Shown: positions 16,821 to 26,791 of the stretch, piece after piece
Layout: each line of letters begins with the position of its first letter
Position numbering within the stretch: the first letter of the stretch is position 1
Assembly: GCF_014207955.1 (NCBI RefSeq)
Contig: NZ_JACHLK010000002.1
Span: 62,001 to 126,000, forward strand
Source of the DNA: Acidovorax soli
Lineage (GTDB): Bacteria > Pseudomonadota > Gammaproteobacteria > Burkholderiales > Burkholderiaceae_C
DNA length: 64,000 bases
Reading direction: 5' to 3'
Notes under the pieces: model-generated
What the model saw: the letters and a program-made list of their open reading frames with translations, nothing else
What the model was told of the DNA's origin: nothing
The model's database searches: none
Position numbers and translations under genes: made by a program

Positions 16821-17831
16821 TTACTTGGCCGTGGACTTGGGCTGGCTGTCGTCCACCTTCACGATGAACTTGCCGGCCAGGATGTCGGCCTCCTTGGCCT
16901 TGACCTTGGCCACGATGTCGGCCGGTACCTTCTTCTCGAAGGTGCCCAGGGGTGCGAGTTCCGAGCCCTTGTGCTTCATCATCGAATACGGGCCGTAGTC
17001 TTCGGGCGTGAACTTGCCGTCCTTGACCAGCTTGAGCGCGCGGTCGATGCTGGGCTCCATGTGCCACAGGGCGGACGCGACCACCGTGTCGGGGTACTTG
17101 TCCTGGGTGTTGATCACGTTGCCGATGGCGAGCTTGCCCTTTTCCTTGGCGGCATCGCTCACTCCGAAGCGCTCGGCGTAGAGCACGTCGGCGCCCTTGT
17201 CGATCATGGCGAAGGTGGCTTCCTTGGCCTTCGGTGGGTCGAACCAGCTGTTGATGAAGCTCACGGTGAACTCCACCTTGGGGTTCACCTCCTTGGCGCC
17301 GGCCATGAAGGCGTGCATCAGGCGGTTCACCTCGGGGATGGGGAAGCCGCCGACCATGCCGATCTTGTTGGTCTTGGTCATGCCGCCGGCCACCATGCCC
17401 GACAGGTAGGCCGGCTCCTGGATGTAGTTGTCGAACACGCTGAAGTTGGGTGCCTGCGGCTTGCCCGAGGAGCCCAGCAGGAACGAGGTCTTGGGGAAGT
17501 CCTTGGCCACCTTGCGCGCGGCGGCTTCCACCGCGAAGGCCTCGCCCACGATGAGCTGGTTGCCGCCGGTGGCGTACTCGCGCATCACGCGCTCGTAGTC
17601 GGCGTTGCTCACGTTCTCGCTGGACTTGTACTCGATCTCGCCGCGCGCCTCGGCCGCCTTGAGCGCCTTGTGGATGCGGCTGACCCATTGCTGCTCATAG
17701 GGCACCGTGTAGATCGCCGCCACCTTGGTCTTGGCCTGCGCGAGGGCTGCACCGGGCGCCAGCCCGATCATGGCCGACAGCGCCAGGGAGGTGGAGAACA
17801 GGTGGCCGGTGAAGATGCGGCGAGAGGTCAT
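16821..17831 (-). CDS. BMP-family ABC transporter substrate-binding protein (nucleoside-type)
   Basis: A 336-residue exported protein with a Tat- or Sec-like N-terminus (MTSRRIFTGHLFSTS, then AMIGLAPGAALAQA). The BMP/PnrA-like body starts KVAAIYTVPYEQQWV; TKTNKIGMVGGFPIPEVNR is the typical hinge and AGAKEVNPKVEF a core strand. PnrA-like proteins bind purine nucleosides, and this one feeds the ABC transporter encoded leftward. It precedes the nucleosidase, with a terminator-like hairpin between them, so the binding protein may be made in excess. Confidence 0.92.
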   Translation of the reverse strand: MTSRRIFTGHLFSTSLALSAMIGLAPGAALAQAKTKVAAIYTVPYEQQWVSRIHKALKAAEARGEIEYKSSENVSNADYERVMREYATGGNQLIVGEAFAVEAAARKVAKDFPKTSFLLGSSGKPQAPNFSVFDNYIQEPAYLSGMVAGGMTKTNKIGMVGGFPIPEVNRLMHAFMAGAKEVNPKVEFTVSFINSWFDPPKAKEATFAMIDKGADVLYAERFGVSDAAKEKGKLAIGNVINTQDKYPDTVVASALWHMEPSIDRALKLVKDGKFTPEDYGPYSMMKHKGSELAPLGTFEKKVPADIVAKVKAKEADILAGKFIVKVDDSQPKSTAK

Positions 17832-18019
17832 GGAGTGGGTCCTTCTTCGGATGGAGGATGGGCGATCGAATCTGGGCGTTGTCTCAAGCAAATAGCACGC
17901 CAATGGGCGGCTGGTGTCGCGTGCCAGCAGATGCCCTGCCGTGATGCAGGCGCAGGCGCCGCCACGGAGTCTGCCAGAAGAAAGTCACCAGATGGTAAGA
18001 AATCGCACTGCTTTGGGGC

Positions 18020-18058
18020 AAAAAAATGCCGCCCCCGGGGCCGGGTCCCTGGGGCGGC
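18020..18058 (-). terminator. Rho-independent terminator of upp
   Basis: On the minus strand a GC stem (GCCGCCCC/GGGGCGGC, 18051-18058 with 18028-18035) is followed by a run of seven T. It sits 31 bases beyond the upp stop and ahead of the binding-protein promoter region, so upp is probably its own transcription unit. Confidence 0.85.
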
Positions 18059-18088
18059 GTCGTTGCAGTGCGATCCGCGGCTGCTTGC

Positions 18089-18730
<642 letters not shown>

Positions 18731-19073
18731 GGCGCGGCCTTTGTTATGTGGAGGTGAATGAATGGCGGTGGCCGTATTTTGACGTCCCTTTGGGCCTCCG
18801 GGCGTGGAAACTGGCAAGGCCATATGCCAGGGACCCCGTGGAACCGGCTTCGCCGGGCCACCGGGGTCGCCCCCTTGAGGGGGAGGCGACGCAGTCGCTT
18901 CGGGGGCGAGGGCAACGCAAAGCCAAGTCCCTCGCGCGCCGCGCGCCCCGCTTTGGGTGGTCTGCGTCGTTGCAAATGCTCGCCATAGCACCGGCTATGG
19001 CTGCGCTTTGCGCCTAGCAGCCCATCCCAAATCAGGGCACGCGCCATCGCGAAGACTTGGCTTTGCCTTGCCC
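18731..19073. repeat. 343-base intergenic region with GC-rich palindromes
   Basis: No gene is seen between upp and the dehydratase. It holds several strong hairpins in a row: GGCTTCGCC, CGCCCCCTTGAGGGGG, GACGCAGTCGCTTCGGGG, and CATAGC-ACCG-GCTATG around 18985-19000, then a GCGCTTTGCGCC block. This composition matches the dispersed repeats in other gaps of the window and typical Comamonadaceae intergenic repeats. The upp promoter should lie near its left end. Confidence 0.55.
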
Positions 19074-20048
19074 CTAATCCGCCAGAAAGCGCGCGTACCT
19101 TGACATGTCCACATTCCCGCCACTGATCAAGATGCCGACCTTGGCGCCATGCACGTCCACGTTGCCATGGCGGGCACCCGCAAACGCCAGGGCGCCCGTG
19201 GGCTCCACCACCAGCTTCATGCGCTCGGCAAAGAAGCGCAGGGCCTCGACCAGTTGCTCGTCGGTGGCGGTCACGATGTCCTCGGCCAGGCGCTGGATGA
19301 TGGGAAAGGTGATCTGTCCCAGCGAGCGGGCCTGTGCGCCGTCGGCAATCGTGTGCGGCGTGGGGATCTGCACCAGTTGTCCGCTGCGCAGCGATTGCTG
19401 GCCGTCGTTGCCGGCCTCGGGCTCCACGCCCACAACGCGGCAGCTCGGCGCCAGGGCCTCGGTCGCCAGCAGGCTGCCGGCCAGCAGGCCGCCGCCGCCC
19501 ACGCAGACGAACAGGTAGTCCAGGTCGGGCACCTCCTCCAGGAACTCCTTGGCCGCCGTGCCCTCGCCGGCAATCACATGCGGGTGGTCGAAGGGCGGCA
19601 CCAGGGTCATGCCGCGCTCCTGGGCCAGCCGGTGGCTGATGGCCTCTCGGTCTTCGGTGTAGCGGTTGTAGGTGACCACCTGGGCCCCGTACTCGCGCGT
19701 GGCCGCCATCTTGGTGGCGGGGGCGTCCTCGGGCATCACGATCAGGGCGGGCATGTCCAGCAGCCGGGCCGACAGTGCGATGGCCTGCGCATGGTTGCCG
19801 GCCGAAAACGCCAGCACGCCGCGTTCGCGCTGTTCGTCGCTGAACTGCGACAGGGTGTTGTAGGCCCCGCGGAACTTGAACGAGCCCGTGCGCTGCTGGT
19901 TTTCGCACTTGAAGAACACCTGGGTGCCCAGCAGCGTGTCAGCCATGTGGGAGCGCAGCACGTGCGTGCGGTGGGCCACGCCAGCGAGCCGCTGTGCGGC
20001 AGAAACAACATCCGCGTAGGTGGGCGGGGGAAGGCTGGCGTTGCTCAT
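19074..20048 (-). CDS. Threonine/serine dehydratase-type PLP enzyme without ACT domain
   Basis: A 324-residue fold-type II PLP enzyme. The lysine that binds PLP is in GSFKFRGAYN near residue 55; the phosphate loop is CVGGGGLLAG near residue 180; FSAGNHAQA near residue 80 is the asparagine loop. It lacks the C-terminal ACT regulatory domain of biosynthetic IlvA, so it is more like catabolic threonine dehydratase, threo-3-hydroxyaspartate ammonia-lyase or serine racemase. Sequence alone does not separate these. A short gap to the divergent amino-acid binding protein suggests a shared regulatory region. Confidence 0.85.
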   Translation of the reverse strand: MSNASLPPPTYADVVSAAQRLAGVAHRTHVLRSHMADTLLGTQVFFKCENQQRTGSFKFRGAYNTLSQFSDEQRERGVLAFSAGNHAQAIALSARLLDMPALIVMPEDAPATKMAATREYGAQVVTYNRYTEDREAISHRLAQERGMTLVPPFDHPHVIAGEGTAAKEFLEEVPDLDYLFVCVGGGGLLAGSLLATEALAPSCRVVGVEPEAGNDGQQSLRSGQLVQIPTPHTIADGAQARSLGQITFPIIQRLAEDIVTATDEQLVEALRFFAERMKLVVEPTGALAFAGARHGNVDVHGAKVGILISGGNVDMSRYARFLAD

Positions 20049-20230
20049 AGTGGAATCTTTCAGGTCTGAAGGGGCTCAACTATTCCATCCATCATAAAAC
20101 TGCCTGACTTTTGGTCACAGAGGGCGTGCAAGGCCCAAAAACAGGGCGTTTGCCGCTATGAATATTGATGCCTGGGCCGCTGGTGCGTGGATATACTGCC
20201 CCTTTTCCCGACTTTCCCCAAGAGCCCACC

Positions 20231-20998
20231 ATGTCCATTTCCCGCCGCATTGCCACCCTGGGCCTCGGCCTGGCCGCCTCGTTCGGTGTCTCCCTGGCCG
20301 CCCATGCCCAGGCCCGCGAACTCACCGTGGCCTCCAGCGCGACCTATGCGCCCTTCGCGTTCGAGAACAAGGACAAGCAGATCGTTGGCTTCGACATCGA
20401 CATCATCAACGCCATCGCCAAGCACCAGAACCTCAAGATCAAGGTCGTGAACACGCCCTGGAGCGGCATCTTCGCGGCCCTGAACAATGGCGACGTGGAC
20501 CTGGTGATCTCCGGCGTGACCATCAACGACAAGCGCCGCCAGAGCTACGACTTCTCGGCCCCGTACTTCGCGGCCCACCAGCTCATCGCCGTGCCCAAGA
20601 ACAGCACCGTGGCCTCGCTCAAGGACCTGGCCGGCAAGAAGATCGCCGTGGTGAACGCCTCCACGGCCGACGACGTGGCCTCGCGCGAATTCGGCAAGAC
20701 CAATGCCAACATCCGCCGCTTCGAGAGCACGCCGCTCATCATCTCCGAGCTGGCCGGCGGCGGTGTGGATGCCGCCATCGGCGACAACGGCGTGATCGCC
20801 TACCGCGTGAGCCAGAATGCGGCGCTCAAGACGGTGGAAGACCCGTCCTTCCCCGAAGAAGGCTTCGGCATTGTGGTGAAGAAGGGCGACAAGGCCCTGC
20901 AGGACAAGCTCAACGCCGGCCTGGCCGCGGTACGTGCCGATGGCAGCTATGGCGAGATCTACAAGAAGTGGTTTGCCAAGGAATACAAGGCCCGTTGA
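20231..20998 (+). CDS. Amino-acid ABC transporter periplasmic binding protein
   Basis: A 255-residue polar amino-acid binding protein (SBP family 3). A signal peptide (MSISRRIATLGLGLAASFG ending AHA) is followed by ELTVASSATYAPFAFENKD, the family's first ligand strand, and IVGFDIDIINAIAK. DLVISGVTINDKRRQSYDFS is the signature near the ligand arginine. It captures an amino acid such as arginine, lysine or glutamine for the permease encoded downstream; which one cannot be read from sequence. A strong terminator follows, so the permease is transcribed at lower level or separately. Confidence 0.92.
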   Translation: MSISRRIATLGLGLAASFGVSLAAHAQARELTVASSATYAPFAFENKDKQIVGFDIDIINAIAKHQNLKIKVVNTPWSGIFAALNNGDVDLVISGVTINDKRRQSYDFSAPYFAAHQLIAVPKNSTVASLKDLAGKKIAVVNASTADDVASREFGKTNANIRRFESTPLIISELAGGGVDAAIGDNGVIAYRVSQNAALKTVEDPSFPEEGFGIVVKKGDKALQDKLNAGLAAVRADGSYGEIYKKWFAKEYKAR

Positions 20999-21024
20999 GG
21001 CCTGGTTGGGTTTGAGTCACTTGC

Positions 21025-21051
21025 AGCGGCCGCCATGCGGCCGCTTTTTTT
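21025..21051 (+). terminator. Rho-independent terminator after amino-acid binding protein gene
   Basis: A nine-base stem AGCGGCCGC/GCGGCCGCT with a CAT loop is followed by seven T (21045-21051). It is placed between the binding-protein and permease genes, a usual way to favour the binding protein. Confidence 0.9.
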
Positions 21052-21106
21052 GTTTTCTGACGTGTGGGCGCGTGAGCGGCCGTGAGTGAAAGAGGGGAGA
21101 AAACCC

Positions 21107-21877
21107 ATGGATCAACCCGAATTGTGGTTTGGCTGGTTCCGGCCGGACATCCTCGTGGAGTACCGCGAGCTGTTCTTCAAAGGCGCGTGGATGACGCTGT
21201 GCATGACGGTCATCTGCGTCACGCTGGGCGGCTCCTGGGGCCTGGTGCTGGCCCTGGCGCGGCTGGCGCAGGCGCGCCATGCGCCGTGGAACTGGGTGTG
21301 CCGCTTTCTGCTGCGCTGGCCGTCCACCGTGTATGTGAGCTTTTTCCGCGGCACGCCGCTGTTCGTGCAGATTTTGCTCATGCACTTTGCGGTGATGCCG
21401 CTGTTCATCCACCCAGTCTCGGGCCTGCTGGTCGATGGCGACCTGGCGCGCACGCTCAAGCAGGAGCATGGCGCGCTGATCTCGGGCATCGCGGCGCTCA
21501 CGCTGAATTCGGCAGCCTATATCTCCGAGGTGTTCCGTGCGGGTATCCAGTCGATTGCGCGTGGGCAGTCCGATGCCGGGCGTTCGCTGGGCTTCACACC
21601 GCTGCAGGTGCTGCGCTACGTGGTGCTGCCCCAGGCCTTCCGGCGCATGCTGCCACCGCTGGGCAACAACATGATCGCACTGCTCAAGGACACGTCCCTG
21701 GTCTCGGCCATCGGCCTGGCCGAGATGGCCTATGCCGCGCGCACGGTGGCGGGCGCCTATGCGCGCTACTGGGAGCCTTACCTGGCCATCTCGCTGGCCT
21801 ACTGGTGCATGACACTGGCGCTGACCACGGTGCTGCGCCGGCTGGAGTACCGGCTGGCGCGCAGCGACCGGAGTTAA
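21107..21877 (+). CDS. Amino-acid ABC transporter permease
   Basis: A 256-residue inner-membrane permease of the HisM/GlnP type. The EAA-loop that docks with the ATPase is AGRSLGFTPLQVLRYVVLP. SFFRGTPLFVQILL is the family's early-loop motif, and NNMIALLKDTSLVS closes the family core. The start follows GAGGGGAG. It partners with the binding protein upstream. No ATP-binding gene is next to it, so the ATPase must be encoded elsewhere. Its stop overlaps the stop of the convergent crotonase gene by four bases. Confidence 0.93.
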   Translation: MDQPELWFGWFRPDILVEYRELFFKGAWMTLCMTVICVTLGGSWGLVLALARLAQARHAPWNWVCRFLLRWPSTVYVSFFRGTPLFVQILLMHFAVMPLFIHPVSGLLVDGDLARTLKQEHGALISGIAALTLNSAAYISEVFRAGIQSIARGQSDAGRSLGFTPLQVLRYVVLPQAFRRMLPPLGNNMIALLKDTSLVSAIGLAEMAYAARTVAGAYARYWEPYLAISLAYWCMTLALTTVLRRLEYRLARSDRS

Positions 21878-22725
21878 CCCAACTCTGAAAACCGCTGCAG
21901 CGGGGTGAGGGCAGGGAAGTCCCCCGCGCGCTTTTGCTTCATCGCCGTGACCGACTCGCGCACATGGCGGTTGCTCCAGATGGTGCCCTGCAGCCAGCCC
22001 ATCTGGCGCAGGCTGTCTTCCACCGAGTGGTCGCGCGCATAGTTCACGGCCTGCTTGGTGCCCCAGATCGCCACGGGCGGCTTGCTGGCGATCTCCTGGG
22101 CGCATTCGAGCGCCGCGGCCACCATGGCCTCCTGGGTGTCGAAGACTTCGTTGACCAGGCCATAGGCCAGGGCCTTCTGGGCGGGCATGCGCCGGCCGGT
22201 GTAGGCCAGTTCCTTGACCACGCCCAGTGGCACGAGCTTGGGCAGGCGCTGCAGCGTGCCCACGTCGGCCACCATGCCGATGTTGATCTCCTGGATGCAG
22301 AAGAAGGCGTCGGCCGTGGCGTAGCGGATGCAGGCCGCCGTCACCATGTCCACCGCGCCGCCGATGCAGCCGCCGTGGATGGCCATGATTACCGGAATGC
22401 GCAGCTCCTCCAGCCGCGTGAAGGTGTGCTGCATGTCGGTCAGCAGGTCGAAGATGGCGGCCCGGCCTTCGGGGCTCTGGTCGTCCATGGTGATGGCGCC
22501 GCCAAAGGTCTCCAGTGCCATGCCTGCGCTGAAGTGCTTGCCCGTGCTGCTGATGACCAGGGCGCGTGCCTCCCCGCTGCGGTGCAGGTGCACCAGCACC
22601 TCGTCCAGCTCGCGCCAGAAGGTGGGGTGCATGGTGTTCATGGCTTCGGGCCGGTTCAGCACCAGGTGGGCCACATGGCCCGTGGTGGTCAGGGAAAAGC
22701 AGGTGAGGGTGGGAGCAGTGTTCAT
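21874..22725 (-). CDS. Crotonase-family protein, delta(3,5)-delta(2,4)-dienoyl-CoA isomerase-like
   Basis: A 283-residue enoyl-CoA hydratase/isomerase superfamily member. The oxyanion-hole segments are ISSTGKHFSAGMAL and MAIHGGCIGGAVDMVTA. The following EINIGMVADVGTLQRLP, with its acidic residue in ADVG, is the signature of dienoyl-CoA isomerase (ECH1) and not of plain hydratase. Such enzymes shift double bonds during breakdown of unsaturated fatty acids with odd-positioned bonds. No other beta-oxidation genes are adjacent. Confidence 0.85.
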   Translation of the reverse strand: MNTAPTLTCFSLTTTGHVAHLVLNRPEAMNTMHPTFWRELDEVLVHLHRSGEARALVISSTGKHFSAGMALETFGGAITMDDQSPEGRAAIFDLLTDMQHTFTRLEELRIPVIMAIHGGCIGGAVDMVTAACIRYATADAFFCIQEINIGMVADVGTLQRLPKLVPLGVVKELAYTGRRMPAQKALAYGLVNEVFDTQEAMVAAALECAQEIASKPPVAIWGTKQAVNYARDHSVEDSLRQMGWLQGTIWSNRHVRESVTAMKQKRAGDFPALTPLQRFSELG

Positions 22726-22837
22726 GGGCGAACACTGTAGGCCCCGGGCCCGCGCCGTCAAGGTCGCGTGTGCGACTGCGGGCGGGCGGCTGCGGGTTTG
22801 CCCGCATCTGCCGCGTGGCAGATGGGGCGGGGGGCGA

Positions 22838-24160
22838 TCAGCCGTCAGTGGTTTCCGTGGCGTCTGCCAGCTCGGGCACAGGCAGGCGGCTGGCCAGGAT
22901 CTTGTCGATGGTCTTGCCGTCCATGTCCACCACCTCAAGCTTCCAGCCTTCCCACTCCACGGTGTCTGTCACCTTGGGCAGGCGGCCGGTCAGCAGCATG
23001 ATCATGCCGCTCAGCGTGTGGTAGCGGCCGCGCTCTTCCTCGGGCACGGCGTCCAGGTTCAAGCGGTCCTTGAGCTCGGGCACGGGGATGTGGCCGTCCA
23101 GCAGCCAGCTGCCGTCCTCGCGCTGCAGTGCCCACGAGGTCTCGGGGTCGCGCGGTTGGAATTCGCCGGTGATGGCCTCGATCAGGTCCTGCAGCGTGAC
23201 GATGCCCTGCACCTCGCCGTACTCGTCGATCACGAAGGCCATGTGCACATCCGACAGGCGGAAGTTGTCGAGCAGTTCCATGCCGGTGATGGTTTCGGGC
23301 ACGTACAGCGCCGTCTGCAGTGGCTGCTCGGCCAGGCTGTGCGCCTTGTCGCGGATGGTGCGCGACAGCCACTGGCGTGCGTTGAGCACGCCGCGGATGT
23401 TGTCCATGCCGCCACGCACCACGGGGAAGCGCGCGTGGTCCGACTCCTCGATGCGCTTCAAGTTCTCCTCGAAGCTCAGGTCCAGGTCCAGGCAGACCAC
23501 GTCGCCGCGCGGCACCATGAGCGAGCCGATCTGGCGGTCGTCCAGGCGGAACACGTTGCGCACCATGGTGTGCTCGTGCGATTCGATCACGCCGGCCGTC
23601 GTGCCCTCCACCAGCATGGCGTGGATCTCTTCCTCGGTCACCGGGCTGCCGCTGGTTTCCTTCACGCCCAACAGGCGCAGCAGCGTGCGCGTGGAGGTGG
23701 ACAGCAGCAGCACAAAGGGCTTGGTCGCCAGCGCCAGAAAGTTGATCGGGCGCGACACCAGGCGGGCAAAGGTTTCCGGGTAGGACTGGCCGATGCGCTT
23801 GGGCACGAGTTCGCCCACCACGATGGAGAAGTAGGTGATCAGCACCACCACCAGGCCCGTGGCGGCATAGTTGCCATAGGGTGCCGGTACGCCCAGCGCG
23901 GCCAGCCAAGCGGCGAGGGGGGCGGCCAGGGCCGCCTCACCGACGATACCGTTGAGCACGCCGATCGACGTGATGCCGATCTGGATGGTGGAGAGAAAGC
24001 GGGTGGGGTCTTCGCCCAGCTTCACAGCGGCGGCGGCGCCGCTATCGCCCTCATCAATCAGCTTTTGCAGCCGGGCCTTCCGTGCCGTGACCAGTGCGAT
24101 CTCCGACATGGCGAACACGCCGTTCAAGAGGATGAGGGCGAACAGTATTGCGATTTCCAT
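22838..24160 (-). CDS. CNNM/CorC (HlyC)-type membrane protein with CBS pair
   Basis: A 440-residue protein of the YfjD/CorB type. An N-terminal DUF21/CNNM membrane domain with about three to four helices (residues 1-180) contains MSEIALVTARKARLQKL and VVGELVPKRIGQSYPE. A pair of CBS domains (about 215-335) includes MVPRGDVVCLDLD and FVIDEYGEVQGIVTLQDLIEAI. The C-terminal CorC_HlyC domain starts near WLLDGHIPV. Members are linked to magnesium or cobalt resistance and Mg2+ transport. 'Hemolysin' in older names is not supported. Confidence 0.92.
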   Translation of the reverse strand: MEIAILFALILLNGVFAMSEIALVTARKARLQKLIDEGDSGAAAAVKLGEDPTRFLSTIQIGITSIGVLNGIVGEAALAAPLAAWLAALGVPAPYGNYAATGLVVVLITYFSIVVGELVPKRIGQSYPETFARLVSRPINFLALATKPFVLLLSTSTRTLLRLLGVKETSGSPVTEEEIHAMLVEGTTAGVIESHEHTMVRNVFRLDDRQIGSLMVPRGDVVCLDLDLSFEENLKRIEESDHARFPVVRGGMDNIRGVLNARQWLSRTIRDKAHSLAEQPLQTALYVPETITGMELLDNFRLSDVHMAFVIDEYGEVQGIVTLQDLIEAITGEFQPRDPETSWALQREDGSWLLDGHIPVPELKDRLNLDAVPEEERGRYHTLSGMIMLLTGRLPKVTDTVEWEGWKLEVVDMDGKTIDKILASRLPVPELADATETTDG

Positions 24161-24278
24161 AGACAGGGAACAGGCAGTTCCCTTGAAGTTGAGAAGCTGC
24201 CCATTGTACGGGTGTGGTTATTGCCGGAGGGGCGAACGGATATTGGGCCCCGTATCTGGGCACTTGCAAGGACCGTGC

Positions 24279-25118
24279 TCAGTCCCCGCCTCCACCGCCG
24301 CAGCCACCACCTCCGCAACTGCCGCCGTCGCTCCCACCACCGTCGCTGCTGTCGCTGGAACTGCTCGATGAGGAGGAACTGTCTGCCCCCCCAAAGTCGC
24401 CCGAGCTGCCGCTGTGGCTGCCATCGGAGAAGCTGGTGCCGCAGTAGGTGCCGCTGCCATCGCCGCCTGCAGCGTTTTTGGCGAGGATGCTGCTGCAGTC
24501 GGGCACGTAGGTGAAGCCGCCGGCAATCGCCATCTTGGCGTCCAGCGCGAACAGCAGGGGCAGGCGGCTGGGGGCCTTGGGGTTGATGGCTTCTTCCTTG
24601 CAGGCCCAGAACCAGGCGCGGCGCAGGCCATCGTTGTTCCTGGCCTTGGCGCCCAGGGCCTCGGCAGGGGTGTGGTGCAAGAAGAAGCCCAGTGCGTTGT
24701 GGCACCAGGTCTTGTAGGCCTGCGTGTGCAGGATGAACTCGTGCCACAGCGTATCCACCGCCTTGGACGGCATGGCCACGAACTGCTTGCGGCTGCGCAT
24801 GCAGGCCATGAAAAACTGGCGCAGCCCGCGCTCCACCAGCTCGCAATCCTTCTGCGACAGGTGGGGGTAGGTCTCGCGCAGCTTGCGCTTGAGGTAGGCG
24901 GGCAGCTTGGCCTCGCGGATGTAGCGCTCGCGCACCGAGCGCGTCCACTGCACCACCATGGCGGTCACCACCACCGTGCACACCAGGTAGACGCCCCAGC
25001 GCCAGTTGGGGTGCAGCAGCCCCGCAAAGGCCGCAATGAAGGCCAACACCCAGACGGCGACGGCCAGTTGCACCACGTTGCTGCCGTAGCGCACCAGCAG
25101 GTTGTCGATCTTGCCCAT
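24279..25118 (-). CDS. Membrane-anchored protein with Ser/Gly/Cys-rich tail
   Basis: A 279-residue protein. Two N-terminal hydrophobic helices (about residues 15-60) are followed by a soluble helical domain containing KAVDTLWHEFILHTQAYKTW. That pattern of D..WH.HIL...Y resembles the core of glycine-rich-domain (DUF1399-type) proteins. From about residue 235 the chain becomes a low-complexity tail of serine runs, then Gly with Cys (GGSCGGGGCGGGGGD). Such tails occur at the end of some bacterial membrane proteins of unknown function. The protein's job is unknown. Confidence 0.8.
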   Translation of the reverse strand: MGKIDNLLVRYGSNVVQLAVAVWVLAFIAAFAGLLHPNWRWGVYLVCTVVVTAMVVQWTRSVRERYIREAKLPAYLKRKLRETYPHLSQKDCELVERGLRQFFMACMRSRKQFVAMPSKAVDTLWHEFILHTQAYKTWCHNALGFFLHHTPAEALGAKARNNDGLRRAWFWACKEEAINPKAPSRLPLLFALDAKMAIAGGFTYVPDCSSILAKNAAGGDGSGTYCGTSFSDGSHSGSSGDFGGADSSSSSSSSSDSSDGGGSDGGSCGGGGCGGGGGD

Positions 25119-25201
25119 CGGTTTCCCCCTTTGTTATGTGTCTGTTTTCCGGGGTTGTACCTCTTTTTGGGGCAGTGGATGTGACTATTTTTTGACGCTG
25201 C

Positions 25202-26722
25202 TCAGCGCTTCCTTCCGCCGAACACGCTGCCGAGCACGCCGCGCAGGATCTCCTTGCCCAGCGTGGTGCCCATGGTGCGCACGGCCGACTTGGCCATGGT
25301 CTGGGCCAGGCCGTCGCGCTTGCCGCCGCGCGGGCCGGTGGAGCCAAAGAGCACGTCGTTCAGGCCGCCCAGCAGGCCGCCGCCTTCCTCGGCAGGGGCG
25401 GCCACGGTGCCACCCTTGCCGGCCGGAGCCTGCGCGCTGCCTGCATCGGCGGTGCGGCCCTTGAGCTTTTCGTAGGCCGACTCGCGGTCCACCATTTTCT
25501 CGTACACGCCGGCCACGAGCGAGCTGGCCATCAGCGCCTGGCGCTGCGGCGGCGTGATGGGGCCGAGCTGGCTGCCCGGCGGCAGGATGAACACGCGCTC
25601 GGTCACGCTGGGGCGGCCCTTGGCGTCGAGAAAGCTCACCAGCGCCTCGCCCACGGCCAGCTCGGTGATGGCGGTTTCGATGTCGAGGCCCGGCTTTTGC
25701 CGCATGGTGGTCGCCGTGGCCTTCACGGCCTTCTGGTCGCGCGGCGTGAAGGCGCGCAGCGCATGCTGCACGCGGTTGCCCAGCTGGGCCAGCACGCTGT
25801 CGGGAATATCGAGCGGGTTCTGCGTCACGAAATACACGCCCACGCCCTTGGAGCGCACCAGGCGCACCACCAGCTCAATGCGCTCGACCAGCACCTTGGG
25901 CGCCTCGTTGAACAAGAGGTGGGCCTCGTCGAAGAAGAACACCAGCTTGGGCTGCTCGGGGTCGCCGATCTCGGGCAGTTGCTCGAACAGCTCAGACAGC
26001 ATCCACAACAGGAAGGTGGCATACAGGCGCGGCGCGTTCATGAGCTTGTCGGCCGCCAGGATGTTCACCACGCCGTGGCCGTCCACGGTCTGCATGAAGT
26101 CCTGGATGTTGAGCATGGGCTCGCCGAAGAACTGCGTGCCGCCCTGCTGCTCGATCTGCAGCAGCCCGCGCTGGATGGCGCCCACGCTGGCCGCGCTGAC
26201 ATTGCCGTATTCGGTCGTGAATTCCTTGCTGTTGTCGCCCACATACTGCAGCATGGCGCGCAGGTCCTTGAGGTCCAGCAGCAACAGGCCGTTGTCGTCG
26301 GCGATCTTGAACACCAGGTTGAGCACGCCCAGTTGCGTCTCGTTGAGGTTGAGCATGCGCCCCAGCAGCAGCGGGCCCATGTCCGACACCGTGGCGCGCA
26401 CCGGGTGGCCCTGCTCGCCGAACACATCCCACAGCGTGGTGGGGCAGGCCAGCGGGGCGGGCAGGTCCAGGCCGCGTTCCTTGAGCGTGGCGGCCAGTTT
26501 CTCACCGATCTTGCCGGGCTGGCTGGCGCCCGTGAGGTCGCCCTTGACGTCGGCCATGAACACCGGCACGCCAATGCGCGAGAAATTCTCGGCCAGGGTC
26601 TGCAGCGTCACGGTCTTGCCGGTGCCCGTGGCCCCGGTGATGAGCCCGTGCCGGTTGGCCAGCCCTGGAAGCAGGTGGCATTCGGTCGTGTCGTGCTTGG
26701 CAATCAGGAGTGGTTCGGCCAT
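25202..26722 (-). CDS. HerA-like P-loop ATPase, DUF853 (YjgR) family
   Basis: A 506-residue cytoplasmic ATPase. Walker [11 protein letters not shown] is near residue 30, [11 protein letters not shown] follows, Walker [14 protein letters not shown] is near residue 260, and [20 protein letters not shown] is the sensor region typical of HerA/FtsK-like motors. The last 80 residues are Gly/Ala-rich with repeated hydrophobic ends. E. coli YjgR has no firmly known function; related ATPases pump DNA. The start at 26722 was chosen because longer starts lack family similarity. It is divergent from the next gene with about 65 bases between them. Confidence 0.88.
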   Translation of the reverse strand: MAEPLLIAKHDTTECHLLPGLANRHGLITGATGTGKTVTLQTLAENFSRIGVPVFMADVKGDLTGASQPGKIGEKLAATLKERGLDLPAPLACPTTLWDVFGEQGHPVRATVSDMGPLLLGRMLNLNETQLGVLNLVFKIADDNGLLLLDLKDLRAMLQYVGDNSKEFTTEYGNVSAASVGAIQRGLLQIEQQGGTQFFGEPMLNIQDFMQTVDGHGVVNILAADKLMNAPRLYATFLLWMLSELFEQLPEIGDPEQPKLVFFFDEAHLLFNEAPKVLVERIELVVRLVRSKGVGVYFVTQNPLDIPDSVLAQLGNRVQHALRAFTPRDQKAVKATATTMRQKPGLDIETAITELAVGEALVSFLDAKGRPSVTERVFILPPGSQLGPITPPQRQALMASSLVAGVYEKMVDRESAYEKLKGRTADAGSAQAPAGKGGTVAAPAEEGGGLLGGLNDVLFGSTGPRGGKRDGLAQTMAKSAVRTMGTTLGKEILRGVLGSVFGGRKR

Positions 26723-26791
26723 GGTCGGATTCCGCATCGTTGTGGGTACTGATTCGATAGCATAGAGGACAAAAGAGAGGGGGGTTCCGTG

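Noticed and set aside
22328..24514. 728-residue plus-strand open frame opposite the CorC-type gene
   Set aside because: It is antisense to the CNNM/CBS protein and neighbours and is made of His/Gln/Gly repeats typical of shadows.
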